Positions 25,370 to 34,475 of a stretch of DNA of 64,000 nucleotides are shown here, piece by piece. The notes beneath the pieces were generated by a model that was not told the DNA's origin, made no database searches, and worked only from the letters and a program-made list of their open reading frames with translations. The stretch lies in contig NZ_JACJSE010000001.1 in assembly GCF_014698045.1 (NCBI RefSeq), positions 186,001 to 250,000 on the forward strand, written 5' to 3'. Made by a program: the position numbers and the translations under genes. This DNA comes from Aulosira sp. FACHB-615. Its GTDB lineage: Bacteria > Cyanobacteriota > Cyanobacteriia > Cyanobacteriales > Nostocaceae. How positions within the stretch are numbered: position 1 is the stretch's first letter; each line of letters opens with the position of its first letter.

Positions 25370-26371
25370 ATGTTAGTTATGCGTCGTGCCTCTGGATGTT
25401 TATTTGGGCTTGCCTGTGGTGATGCTTTGGGTGCTGCTACAGAATTTTTAAGTGTGGAAGAAATTCGTCGTCGCTTTCCGCCAAATGGGCCGCAAGAAAT
25501 TGTGGGTAATCCTGTACGCGTCACCGATGACACACAAATGACATTGGCAGTGGCACAAGCTTTAGTTGAGGTTGATGCTGCAAACTTGAGTTTAGCTAAT
25601 TTGGAACCTGTTCTTAGACGTACTTTTGTGGAGTGGTTACACAGTCCCGACAATAATCGCGCTCCGGGAATGACTTGCTTACAGGCTTGTGAATATTTGG
25701 AAGCAGGTTTACCTTGGCAGCAAGCAACTAGGCCAAATTCTAAAGGCTGTGGTGCGAATATGCGTGTTGTGCCTGTAGGTTTATTACCCACAGATGATAC
25801 AGTCCGCGCGGCGGTGGCTCAATTTCAAGCCGCATTAACGCATGGTCATCCAACTGCCTTGGCAGCTTCTGATTTAACCGCAGCAGCAATTACTTATCTT
25901 GTCAAGGGCGGTGAACCGCAAGAATGTTCTGCTTATCTTCGCAACTATGCCTTAAGTCAGCGTTCAGTTTATCATGCTGATTGGCTGGGGAATTTATGGC
26001 AGCGTCCAGGCATTAATACACCAACAGAATTTATTAGTCGTGGTTGGGATGAGTGTTTAGCAGTGCTTGACCGTCTGGATGCAGCATTAGTCAACCCCAA
26101 GCGCGATATTGACCCCTGTTTGGCTATAGGCGAAGGCTGGGTAGCTGAGGAAGCTTTTGCTACAGGTTTATTATGCTTTTTGTTTTTTCCAGAAGCACCG
26201 TTAGCCGCAGTACGACGTGCTGCACTCACCGCAGGCGACTCTGACTCAATTGCTTGTTTAGCAGGTGCTTTTGCTGGAGCATATTTAGGAATGGCTGCAT
26301 GGCCTGAAGATTGGGTCATTCGGATTGAATACCGTGACCAATTGGCGGCTTTGGGTGAATTCTGGGATTAA
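25370..26371 (+). CDS. ADP-ribosylglycohydrolase (DraG family)
   Basis: A 333-aa all-helical hydrolase. The N-terminal SGCLFGLACGDALGAATEF and the metal-binding TDDTQMTLAVAQAL (about residues 54-67) are diagnostic, and a second metal site is seen in TAGDSDSIACLAGAFAGAYL near the C-terminus. Family members remove ADP-ribose from proteins or small molecules with Mg2+ or Mn2+. DraG itself reactivates nitrogenase in other bacteria, but that role cannot be assumed here. ATG 25379 (MRRASGCLFG) is an equally good start. Confidence 0.85.
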   Translation: MLVMRRASGCLFGLACGDALGAATEFLSVEEIRRRFPPNGPQEIVGNPVRVTDDTQMTLAVAQALVEVDAANLSLANLEPVLRRTFVEWLHSPDNNRAPGMTCLQACEYLEAGLPWQQATRPNSKGCGANMRVVPVGLLPTDDTVRAAVAQFQAALTHGHPTALAASDLTAAAITYLVKGGEPQECSAYLRNYALSQRSVYHADWLGNLWQRPGINTPTEFISRGWDECLAVLDRLDAALVNPKRDIDPCLAIGEGWVAEEAFATGLLCFLFFPEAPLAAVRRAALTAGDSDSIACLAGAFAGAYLGMAAWPEDWVIRIEYRDQLAALGEFWD

Positions 26372-26592
26372 CTTGGAAATCTGTGTCCTGGTGAACCCTT
26401 CTCCTGTCGGAGACGCTAACGCGAACGACTGCGCTCAGGGTTCAATCCCTGAATATGGCGATTTTCTCCTACCTCCTTGATACTGCGATCGCTATCACGC
26501 AATCATCAGTGCTAAATTGTTACTTAATTGGTTAATAGGTATGTGTAAAACTGTTTAAGTAGTTTGTGCGTCGCTCATTTTAAATCAAGGCA

Positions 26593-27255
26593 ATGGATAC
26601 AAAACGCAAAGTCAACGTTTGGTGGAAATACGTTGTTCTATTGATGCTGATTTTGGCATTTAGACCAACTACCTATTTTATTCGTCAGGCTTTGCGGGGA
26701 GATCCAATCGATATTAATTATTTTTGGACAGAACTTTCTCCCTTTGGACTACTCAAACAAGGTCTGTATAACGGTAATGGTGGTGCTGATTGGAAAATCG
26801 GCCGACCGCAAGTTACCATTTGGAATGCGGAACAGTTGCGTTCTGAGCCAGAGTTAAGAAAGTTTGCTTTAGAATTAGTCAATCGCGATCGCACTTTAAA
26901 TAAGTTAAAACCTTTAACGGCAGATTCTTTACTGTCACTCGCCGCACAATTCCACGCCCAAGATATGCTAGAGCGGCAGTATTTTAATCATATTTCTTTA
27001 GATGGGAAAAATCCCCGCGATCGCTACATTCAAGTTGGCGGTAATCGACGTGTGGCAGTGGGCGAAAATATTATCAAAGATAGTGTGCAAGGCTTAGGTT
27101 TCACTTACGGTAAAGTCGAAGATTTTCAACGCGGTTGGATGTACAGCAATAGTCACCGCCAAAATCTCCTGCGACGTGAATATAAAAAATTTGGCTATGG
27201 TATAGCTGTTGGCAAAAATGGCCAAATTTATGCAGTCCAAATGTTTAGCGATTAA
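26593..27255 (+). CDS. CAP (SCP/PR-1) domain protein
   Basis: A 220-aa protein with an N-terminal membrane anchor or uncleaved signal (about 11-30), then a CAP domain (about 90-219). Family signs are VNRDRTLNKLKPL, SLAAQFHAQDMLERQYFNH, VAVGENI and WMYSNSHRQNLLRREYKKFG. It probably acts outside the cytoplasmic membrane. Bacterial CAP proteins are linked to envelope processes, but their activity is rarely known. It stands alone. Confidence 0.85.
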   Translation: MDTKRKVNVWWKYVVLLMLILAFRPTTYFIRQALRGDPIDINYFWTELSPFGLLKQGLYNGNGGADWKIGRPQVTIWNAEQLRSEPELRKFALELVNRDRTLNKLKPLTADSLLSLAAQFHAQDMLERQYFNHISLDGKNPRDRYIQVGGNRRVAVGENIIKDSVQGLGFTYGKVEDFQRGWMYSNSHRQNLLRREYKKFGYGIAVGKNGQIYAVQMFSD

Positions 27256-27421
27256 AATCTCCCACAACTTATCCAAATCGATAGTTTTTTTGAGAATCTC
27301 TGATTTTTTCTCCTGTACTTAGCCACAAGACAAAATTTCATGCTTCATACTTCACACTTCACACTTTTCCCTGTGGCAATATTGGAATCAGACTGCGTTG
27401 CATTTAGCTAGGCAAACAAAA

Positions 27422-29524
27422 ATGTTGGGAAACACACTTGTGGGAAGATACCAAATTATTAGCTATTTGGGAGGTGGAGGATTTGGTGAAACTTTTGTAG
27501 CTTGTGATACTCAACTTCCTGGTTCACCACAATGTGTTGTCAAACAACTCAAACCCCAAGTTAGCAATGCAGCCACCTTAGAGATAGCTAGGCGGTTATT
27601 TGATACAGAAGCGCAAGTTCTGTATAAACTAGGCATATACGATCGCATTCCTCAACTGTTAGCTTATTTTGAAGAAAATGCCGAATTCTATCTTGTTCAA
27701 GAATTTATCCCCGGTCATGATTTAAGTAAAGAGTTAGTTGCCGGAAAAACTCTGAGTCAAGACCAAGTTATCTTACTCTTACAAGAAATACTCGAAATCT
27801 TAGAATTTGTTCATCAACAAAATGTCATTCATCGTGATATCAATCCCCGGAATTTACTCCGCCGGGACGCTGATAGCAAATTGATTTTAATTGATTTTGG
27901 GGCTGTCAAACAAATTACGACCCAAGTAGTAACGCCCGAAGGACAAACAAAGGCTACCGTTGCTATTGGTACTCCTGGTTATCTCCCTAGCGAACAAGCC
28001 CAAGGTACACCAAAATTTAGCAGTGATATCTATGCTGTGGGTGTAATTGCTATTCAAGCTTTGACGGGAATACCTGCTGAAGAGTTAGAAAAAGATGCTG
28101 AAACGAATGAAATTATCTGGGAAAACAAAGTGCAGGTTTCGCCAGATTTGGCGCGATTTTTAAATAAAATGGTTTGTTATGATTTTCGGCAACGTTATGC
28201 TTCAGCAACAATAGCATTAGCAGCTTTAAAAAATCTTATTCAGCCGGAAAAGCAAACCATCAATATATCTCCAGGAATTTTACAAAAAAATCTCAACCTG
28301 AAAAAGCATAGTAAAAATTTATTGATCAAGTTATTGTGGGCGATTTTTCTTTTAACTATCACTGGGATAGCTGCTTTATTTGTGGTTAATAGAATTAATG
28401 CTAACAATGCTGTAGAATTATCCAAACAAGGAAATACACTATTTGAATTGCAACGCTATCAAGATGCTTTATCTGCCTATAAACAAGCAGTAGAAATTAG
28501 ACCGGATTATGCTCAAGGCTGGAATGGACAGGGTAAGACATTATTTAAATTAAAACAATATGATGCTGCTTTGGCGGCTTATGAAAAAGCAATTCAAATT
28601 CAGCCAGATTATCTAGATGCTTGGAGTGGTAGAGGTTTTACCTTACAAAAATTACAACGATTTCCTGAAGCGATCGCAGCTTTTGATAAAGCTTTACAAC
28701 TCCATGATGATTACCCAGAAATTTGGAATGCGAAGGGTGAAGTATTTAGCGAATTAAAGCAATACGATAACGCAATTAAAGCTTACGATAAAGCCATAGA
28801 TTTAAAATCTGATTATGTCGAAGCTTGGTATAGTAAAGGCTTGGCATGGCAAAATTTAAAAAATTACGAGGAAGCGATCGCAGCGTACGACAAAGCCTTA
28901 GAAATTAAATCTGATTATTACCAAGCATGGTATAATCGTGGCAATGCTTTGGTAAATTTAAACCGCTACGAAGACGCTTTTACAGCTTATGATAAAGCAG
29001 TACAATATCAGCCCAGTTATTATCCAGCTTGGTTATCTAGAGGTAACGTTTTGATTACCTTACGCCGCTATGCAGAAGCCGTAGAATCATTTAATCAAGT
29101 CATTAAAAATGACCCAGATAATTACCAAGCATGGTATAATCTTGGGTGGTCGAAACATCAATTACAACGCTATCAAGAAGCCATCACAGCATATAATAAA
29201 GCCGCCAGTATTAAACGCAACGATGAGCAACTGTGGTACAGCTTGGGTAATTCTCAATACAATTTGCAGCAATATCCAGAAGCGATCGCAGCTTATAATC
29301 GAGCATTACGCTACAATCCCAAACATTACGAAAGTTGGTACAGCCGAGGCAATGCCTTACTCAATTTAAACCGCTATCCAGAAGCGATCGCATCTTATAA
29401 TCAAGCTATTAAATATAAACCAGATTATCAAGAAGCGATCGCTGCACGTAATCAAGCCGAGAATCAACTACACAAAGATAAATCAAAACCCATTATCGTT
29501 CCTACAATACCCAATTCAAATTAA
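27422..29524 (+). CDS. Ser/Thr protein kinase with membrane segment and TPR array
   Basis: A 700-aa protein. Kinase domain at about 8-275: glycine loop YLGGGGFGETF, catalytic loop HRDINPRN, metal motif DFGAVK, and GTPGYLPSEQ. A membrane segment follows (about 298-322), then roughly ten TPRs (about 330-690) of the AWYNRGNALVNLNRYEDAF type. It is probably membrane-anchored with TPRs across the membrane, a common cyanobacterial layout. A TTG 24 nt upstream could start it, but ATG 27422 (MLGNTLVGRY) is preferred. Several TPRs carry the HIP1 octamer at the same codon position. Confidence 0.92.
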   Translation: MLGNTLVGRYQIISYLGGGGFGETFVACDTQLPGSPQCVVKQLKPQVSNAATLEIARRLFDTEAQVLYKLGIYDRIPQLLAYFEENAEFYLVQEFIPGHDLSKELVAGKTLSQDQVILLLQEILEILEFVHQQNVIHRDINPRNLLRRDADSKLILIDFGAVKQITTQVVTPEGQTKATVAIGTPGYLPSEQAQGTPKFSSDIYAVGVIAIQALTGIPAEELEKDAETNEIIWENKVQVSPDLARFLNKMVCYDFRQRYASATIALAALKNLIQPEKQTINISPGILQKNLNLKKHSKNLLIKLLWAIFLLTITGIAALFVVNRINANNAVELSKQGNTLFELQRYQDALSAYKQAVEIRPDYAQGWNGQGKTLFKLKQYDAALAAYEKAIQIQPDYLDAWSGRGFTLQKLQRFPEAIAAFDKALQLHDDYPEIWNAKGEVFSELKQYDNAIKAYDKAIDLKSDYVEAWYSKGLAWQNLKNYEEAIAAYDKALEIKSDYYQAWYNRGNALVNLNRYEDAFTAYDKAVQYQPSYYPAWLSRGNVLITLRRYAEAVESFNQVIKNDPDNYQAWYNLGWSKHQLQRYQEAITAYNKAASIKRNDEQLWYSLGNSQYNLQQYPEAIAAYNRALRYNPKHYESWYSRGNALLNLNRYPEAIASYNQAIKYKPDYQEAIAARNQAENQLHKDKSKPIIVPTIPNSN

Positions 29525-29603
29525 AAATATAGCGTTTATCAGTTATGTCGGTTTGCGTTCCTCCACCCAACCTTGATCAAAATAGTGTTCACCAGACACA
29601 AAA

Positions 29604-30881
29604 TTATTCCTGTGCGTCGGCTGTTTGCAAAAGTTTGACGATATCTTGATAGCCGTTAAATTCTGCCAGCATCAAAGCTGTATAACCACCACGATTTTTT
29701 AAATTGGGGTTTGCACCAGCTTGGAGTAATATCTGCACAGTTTTAGTGTAGCCTCCAGAGGCAGCCCACATTAATGCTGTGGCTCCGGCTATGTCTTGAA
29801 AATTGACATTTGCGCCTTTGGCTACTAACAGTTGAATGATTTCTATGTCATTGCGTTTAGCAGCTTTGAGTAATGCTGTCTGGCTATCATTCCCTAAAGT
29901 ATTGGGATTAGCGCCATAGTCTAATAATACTTTGACTGTTTTGGTGTGTCCCAAGGATATGGCGGCCATTAAAGGAATTTCTAATTCTCGATATGAGTTT
30001 GCACTAGAACGCAGCAAGGCTTCGAGAATTTGGCTGTGTCCTTGCAATACAGAGACTAATATGGGTGTGTCGCCTAAGTTATTTCTCAGTTGGACATTTG
30101 CACCGTGGCTTAGTAAAACTTGCACTACCTCAAGATGTCCTTCCACAACGGCAATATGTAATGCTGTTTCACCGTCTTTGTCTTGCAGATTCACTTGGGC
30201 ATCTTTTTCTAGTAAAGCAGAAGCGATCGCACTATTACCAGCCGCCGCCGCCGCTAATAATGCTGTACCACCATCGCTGTTTTGTAAGTTAACATCTGCG
30301 CCAGCCGCTAACAATGCTTGGACAATTCCTAAATTTCCCACATCCGCCGCAATCATCAACAGTGTTTCGCCATCTTCATCTTGAATATTTACATCTGCAT
30401 CATTTTGTGATGCGAGTTGCACAACCGCGAGGTGTCCTTGTTTGACTGCCAATTTCAAAGCAGTGTCATCATCTTTATCAGCAATATTTACCTTCGCGCC
30501 AGCAGCGAGTAATATTTGGACTATTTCTATATAACCTTTGAGTGCAGCTGCCATTAAGGCGGTGCTGCCATCTTCGTTGATAGCATTAACATCAGCACCT
30601 CTAGATATTAAAAGCTGCACAATATCTGTTTGTTTATTACTTGCAGCCAACATCAACGCTGTTAAACCATAGCGTTTTCTGGGTAAGTTGATATTTGCCC
30701 CGGCATCTAAAAGCGATCGCACAATTTCGGTGTAGCCTAAATTAGCAGCATACATTAATGCCGTCGTCCCATCGCGATCGCACGCATCTATATTGACACC
30801 AGCCGCTAAAATCTCACTCAGCCGCTTGATATCTCCACTTTTCGCAGCCTTCAGCAGCAAGACATCGTTGTTTTCCGTCAT
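29604..30881 (-). CDS. Ankyrin-repeat protein
   Basis: A 425-aa soluble protein made almost entirely of about 12-13 ankyrin repeats (for example DGTTALMYAANLGYTEIVRS and LLAAGADVNLQNSDGGTAL). No signal peptide, membrane segment or catalytic domain. It is a protein-binding scaffold; the partner is unknown. It converges with the kinase gene at 79 bp. Confidence 0.9.
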   Translation of the reverse strand: MTENNDVLLLKAAKSGDIKRLSEILAAGVNIDACDRDGTTALMYAANLGYTEIVRSLLDAGANINLPRKRYGLTALMLAASNKQTDIVQLLISRGADVNAINEDGSTALMAAALKGYIEIVQILLAAGAKVNIADKDDDTALKLAVKQGHLAVVQLASQNDADVNIQDEDGETLLMIAADVGNLGIVQALLAAGADVNLQNSDGGTALLAAAAAGNSAIASALLEKDAQVNLQDKDGETALHIAVVEGHLEVVQVLLSHGANVQLRNNLGDTPILVSVLQGHSQILEALLRSSANSYRELEIPLMAAISLGHTKTVKVLLDYGANPNTLGNDSQTALLKAAKRNDIEIIQLLVAKGANVNFQDIAGATALMWAASGGYTKTVQILLQAGANPNLKNRGGYTALMLAEFNGYQDIVKLLQTADAQE

Positions 30882-31214
30882 GAATCAAATCCTGCCCAGG
30901 CGGTTTTATCATCTATAGTTTGAAATTCTTTAAGTACTTTTGCAATAGGCTGGTATTGAGAATCTACATCTACCCCATATCCCGCCTGAGAATAAATTCT
31001 CAGTCTCATAGCACAAGTCCGTTGAAACGGACTGAAATACTGTCCTAGTCAGATAAATCTGACTTTAGCTATTGGCGAAGAAATTTATTTCTTCGCGGGA
31101 TAATGTACCCAGTCCATCACGCCTAATTAATTACAAATTACGAACTCCGAATTACGAATTACCCTTAGACTTGTGCTAATTTTTATTAAGATTTAAGAAT
31201 TGAGCGAGAACACA
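30882..31214. other. Intergenic region with multi-hairpin element
   Basis: Divergent promoter region between the ankyrin gene and the DUF4079 gene. The main content is the structured element at 30978-31102. A short ACGAATTACGAACTCC-type repeat follows (about 31130-31165). Confidence 0.6.
30978..31102. repeat. Multi-hairpin palindromic element
   Basis: Four consecutive perfect hairpins: 30986-31003 (7-bp stem CTGAGAA/TTCTCAG), 31016-31033 (8 bp, AGTCCGTT/AACGGACT), 31047-31064 (8 bp, AGTCAGAT/ATCTGACT) and 31075-31096 (10 bp, GCGAAGAAAT/ATTTCTTCGC). The outer arms TATCCCGC (30978-30985) and GCGGGATA (31095-31102) can close the whole into a multi-branch structure; the last arm shares two bases with hairpin four. 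Non-coding. I believe similar elements occur elsewhere in Nostocales genomes, but only one is in this window. Confidence 0.8.
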
Positions 31215-31685
31215 ATGAGTCTGGAACTGTCTCCCGTGGTGAAATACTGGCTTAACTTTTTCCACCCGCTAATCATGTGGGTACTTTTGGCGCTTTCACT
31301 TTATGCTGCTTATTTGGGATTGCAAGTACAGCGTACCAGAAACGCTCAAGGTGAAGAAAAGAAAGAACTGATTAAAGGCAAATTTAACATCAAACACTAC
31401 CAAATGGGGTCTATCATCTTAGCTTTGATGGTAGCTGGTGCAGTTGGTGGGATGGCTGTTACCTATATTAACAACGGCAAGTTATTTGTCGGGCCGCACT
31501 TACTGGCGGGGCTAGGAATGACTAGTTTAGTAGCGTTTTCTGCTTCCCTCTCTCCTTTTATGCAAAAAGGCGCAAATTGGGCAAGAATCACGCATATATT
31601 GTTAAATTTTGCGATTTTAGGTCTATTTACTTGGCAGGCTATTACTGGCGTGCAGATTGTACAAAGAATTTTGAGTAATGCTTAG
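31215..31685 (+). CDS. DUF4079 integral membrane protein
   Basis: A 156-aa protein with about four membrane segments (residues about 18-36, 68-88, 95-115 and 125-145) in the style of cyanobacterial and plastid DUF4079 proteins. Conserved-looking His residues (FFHPLIMW, KHYQMGSI, GPHLLAG, ITHILLN) suggest haem binding, as in cytochrome b561-like folds; this is inference. A TTG at 31200 is an alternative start. Confidence 0.8.
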   Translation: MSLELSPVVKYWLNFFHPLIMWVLLALSLYAAYLGLQVQRTRNAQGEEKKELIKGKFNIKHYQMGSIILALMVAGAVGGMAVTYINNGKLFVGPHLLAGLGMTSLVAFSASLSPFMQKGANWARITHILLNFAILGLFTWQAITGVQIVQRILSNA

Positions 31686-31698
31686 TTAACAGTCAAAT

Positions 31699-31740
31699 GA
31701 ATTATGAAGTCTAAAATTATTTTTTCAGACTTCATAATTC
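31699..31740. terminator. Hairpin between convergent genes
   Basis: Perfect 14-bp stem (GAATTATGAAGTCT with AGACTTCATAATTC) and a 14-nt loop containing TTTTTT. Built from GAAGTCT-type heptamers and placed between two converging genes. Confidence 0.6.
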
Positions 31741-31761
31741 ATACTTCAGACTTTAGTTGAT

Positions 31762-32445
31762 TCAACGCTTCTTTTTAGAATTAGCAGGAAAAGGTATGCC
31801 CAAAGACTGATGAAAGTCTTCTTGAACTTTGCGGGTTAAGCGGCGAGAGACTTGCCGAACAATTTGATTTAGTAAGCGATCGCCTGTAGATTGGATGAGA
31901 GACTGGGGCAATCGTTGGATAAATCTGGGAAAGTGAAGATAAACCTTTAAATCTAAATCCCATTCAACCCGCGTCACCGTACTGGAAATCGCCGTATCAT
32001 CATTGGGATACTCTTTTAATTGCATTGATGCTCGATAATCTACATCGTAACCAGGTGCTTGATAGTCAGGAATGGGGATCGTCCGAATGCGATATATTCC
32101 TTCTTCTGGTGGTAAAAGTTCTAAACCAACTTTCGGCTCCACTTCATAACCAAAAGAGCCAAAACGACCAATAATTAAAGCATAGCCGTTTTCTCCTAGT
32201 GGTTGTACCTTCATTGGTTCAGCACAACGTACAAACCACGACGAATGAGCATTGAGATATTCCGCAACTTGATCTACTGGAGCATACATCTCCATGTAAT
32301 CGCTGTAGCAACCACAAAATCGGGTTTGATGGTCAAAATTTGTATCTGAAACTACATGATCAGTTTCTACTAAGTTGGCTTCTACAGGTAAAACAGTTTC
32401 TTTTATATCTAAGGACTGATATTCGCCGTTTGTTGAAAGCATCAA
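31762..32445 (-). CDS. DUF1997 family protein
   Basis: A 227-aa soluble protein. The pattern of FCGCYSDYMEMYAPVDQVAEYL, NGYALIIGRFGSFGYEVEP and VEWDLDLKVYLHFPRF fits DUF1997, a family shared by cyanobacteria and plants and structurally reminiscent of lipid-binding START-like folds. The C-terminus is basic (PANSKKKR). Function unknown. Confidence 0.8.
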   Translation of the reverse strand: MMLSTNGEYQSLDIKETVLPVEANLVETDHVVSDTNFDHQTRFCGCYSDYMEMYAPVDQVAEYLNAHSSWFVRCAEPMKVQPLGENGYALIIGRFGSFGYEVEPKVGLELLPPEEGIYRIRTIPIPDYQAPGYDVDYRASMQLKEYPNDDTAISSTVTRVEWDLDLKVYLHFPRFIQRLPQSLIQSTGDRLLNQIVRQVSRRLTRKVQEDFHQSLGIPFPANSKKKR

Positions 32446-32614
32446 GCATTCCCCTCTGAGATGGCGTTTGGCTAGGTTTATGATTCCCAGGTGACTTGGG
32501 TGATTTCGTAGGCAAAATTCTATTTTGGCTGAAACTTTAACATTCTGTCATAAACTTTATGAAATTACTAAAATACGGATAAATCACATACTAGTTTTTT
32601 AAGGTATTGTTTTT

Positions 32615-33271
32615 ATGAAAGCTTTTGTTGCTGGGGCTACAGGTGAAACAGGTCGTCGCATTGTCCAAGAGTTAGTAGCGCGTAACATTCCTGTACGGGC
32701 GTTTGTACGGGATATCCAGACAGCTAAAGCAATTTTGCCTCCTGATGTGGAGTTAGTGGCTGGTGATGTGTTGCAAGCAGATAGTCTCGCGGGTGCTTTA
32801 GGAGATAGTACTGTATTGCTGTGTGCGACTGGGGCAAAACCAAGTTTTGATCCAACTGGGCCATATAAAGTAGATTTTGAAGGTACAAAAAATTTAGTAG
32901 ATGCTGCTAAAGCCAAGGGAATTGAACATTTTGTTTTAGTTTCTTCCTTGTGTACATCTCTGCTATTCCATCCTTTAAATTTGTTCTGGTTGATTTTAGT
33001 TTGGAAAAAGCAAGCCGAGGAATACATTCAAAAAAGTGGTCTTACCTATACCATTGTGCGACCTGGCGGTTTAAAAAACGAAGATAATACTGATGCTATC
33101 GTGATGCAGAGCGCAGATACATTATTCGATGGTAGTATTCCGCGCCAAAAAGTTGCCCAAGTTTCGGTTGCAGCACTCTTTGAACCAGCCGCCCGCAATA
33201 AGATTGTAGAGATTATTGCTAAACCAGATGGGAGTGTGAAAACACTTGGAGAGTTGTTTCAGCAATGCTGA
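32615..33271 (+). CDS. Atypical SDR / NAD(P)H-binding protein
   Basis: A 218-aa Rossmann protein. The dinucleotide motif is GATGETG at residues 7-13, followed by an SDR-a5-like layout (DVELVAGDVLQADSLAGAL; NLVDAAKAKGIEHFVLVSSL). It resembles the cyanobacterial and chloroplast Tic62/Ycf39-like group. The usual YxxxK pair is replaced by WKKQAEEY. Substrate unknown; such proteins often act as redox-sensing or pigment-related factors. Confidence 0.85.
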   Translation: MKAFVAGATGETGRRIVQELVARNIPVRAFVRDIQTAKAILPPDVELVAGDVLQADSLAGALGDSTVLLCATGAKPSFDPTGPYKVDFEGTKNLVDAAKAKGIEHFVLVSSLCTSLLFHPLNLFWLILVWKKQAEEYIQKSGLTYTIVRPGGLKNEDNTDAIVMQSADTLFDGSIPRQKVAQVSVAALFEPAARNKIVEIIAKPDGSVKTLGELFQQC

Positions 33272-33297
33272 AATAGAAGTAATGAGTTATGAGTCCA

Positions 33298-33330
33298 GTA
33301 GGGTGTGTTAGGCGTAAGCCGTAACGCACC
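33298..33330. repeat. Dispersed repeat, GGTGCGTTACGGC type (reverse copy)
   Basis: GTAGGGTGTGTTAGGCGTAA followed by GCCGTAACGCACC; it reads as the reverse complement of 6-38 almost base for base. An ACTCATCACTCATT heptamer tract (about 33374-33424) follows, before the next gene. Confidence 0.7.
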
Positions 33331-33514
33331 GAGAACTTTGCGGTAGATTTTTTCATAATTTTGTGTAATCCCTATTTACTCATCACTCATTACTCACTAC
33401 TTATTACTCATCACTCATTACTCAGCCGTCCGACTTTTAACCCGACTTTAGCCGACTGACAAAATAAAGTGCGATCGCTTAGGCTATTGGGCGTAGAGTT
33501 GAAAACATCATAAT

Positions 33515-34447
33515 ATGGTTCAGACTACCAGCCCATTAGCAGCAGATTTGGCTGGCAAAAGCTATACTGTGCCTAACTATTGGCAAATACAGCAGCGTCT
33601 TGCTTCACTGATAGATAACTATGTAGCGGACGAACAGCTACAGGAACGCTTAGAAGATTTACCCAGACAATTTACTCATCCCCAAGCGCGTCCTTGGAAG
33701 CCAATTGACTGGCAAGCTATTAACCATAGTCAAATTATTGGCATCAAACCAGAAGTATTTTTATCCATTTTGATAGGTGCAATGGATACAGAAGCACCAA
33801 TTCGCGGTTATACCCAAACCAGTCGCCAATATTTAGAGAAATTACATCCCCAGATGGGGCGGTTTGTGGGTGGAACAGTCAATGAAACTGGTGAACTGCA
33901 AGAAATTGGCCTGTGGGAAAAAGAAGAACGCCAACATACACCCGCATTAATCAAGGTTTACACCCAATTAACAGGTGAAAAAATCATCCCCAAACACCGC
34001 ATCGTTAGAGGCTATATCCCTACAGATGATCCGCACGAAGATTTATATCGCCACGGCTTACACCGCGTCGCTACAGAATATGGTGCAACTTGTCTTTACT
34101 TGTGGTTGATGGCTCACACAACAGGCGCACTCCAAGATGTGCTGGAAGAACTCGCCAAGGATGAAATCAACCACATGACTAAATTTTGGGGCTTCGGAGT
34201 CTGGACTTTTCCCGATACAGGATTCATCCGCATCACCACAACCCTCATCAAAACCCGTTCGCAAAGCTACGAACGCAATAACTTGATGCGTACTCTACGC
34301 CGGATGATGAATACACTCAACTGGAACGCCTGGACACCCACCAATAAAGCCACCCTACTCTTCACCTTCTCCTATACGATGCACCGTCTCTGGAAGTGGC
34401 ACAACAGCCTGACTCCAGAGTATTTACAAAACATATTGGCATCTTGA
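33515..34447 (+). CDS. Ferritin-like diiron protein
   Basis: A 310-aa helical protein with two carboxylate/His motifs: EERQH (Glu138, His141) and DEINH (Glu217, His220), plus acidic residues in helices between them. This is the pattern of ferritin-like or acyl-ACP desaturase-like diiron enzymes, which activate O2. No membrane segments. It lies just upstream of uppS (28 bp) and may be cotranscribed with it. Substrate unknown. Confidence 0.7.
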   Translation: MVQTTSPLAADLAGKSYTVPNYWQIQQRLASLIDNYVADEQLQERLEDLPRQFTHPQARPWKPIDWQAINHSQIIGIKPEVFLSILIGAMDTEAPIRGYTQTSRQYLEKLHPQMGRFVGGTVNETGELQEIGLWEKEERQHTPALIKVYTQLTGEKIIPKHRIVRGYIPTDDPHEDLYRHGLHRVATEYGATCLYLWLMAHTTGALQDVLEELAKDEINHMTKFWGFGVWTFPDTGFIRITTTLIKTRSQSYERNNLMRTLRRMMNTLNWNAWTPTNKATLLFTFSYTMHRLWKWHNSLTPEYLQNILAS

Positions 34448-34475
34448 AACTCTCCTTTTATTTAGCAAAACCATC

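Noticed and set aside
26395..26455. tRNA-like T-arm AGGGTTCAATCCCT
   Set aside because: No acceptor, D or anticodon arms fit around it; the sequence belongs to dispersed repeats such as GGAGACGCTAACGCGAACG.
29109..29369. ORF on the + strand within the TPR kinase gene
   Set aside because: Frame-shifted reading of TPR repeats; its repetitive product mirrors the real gene.
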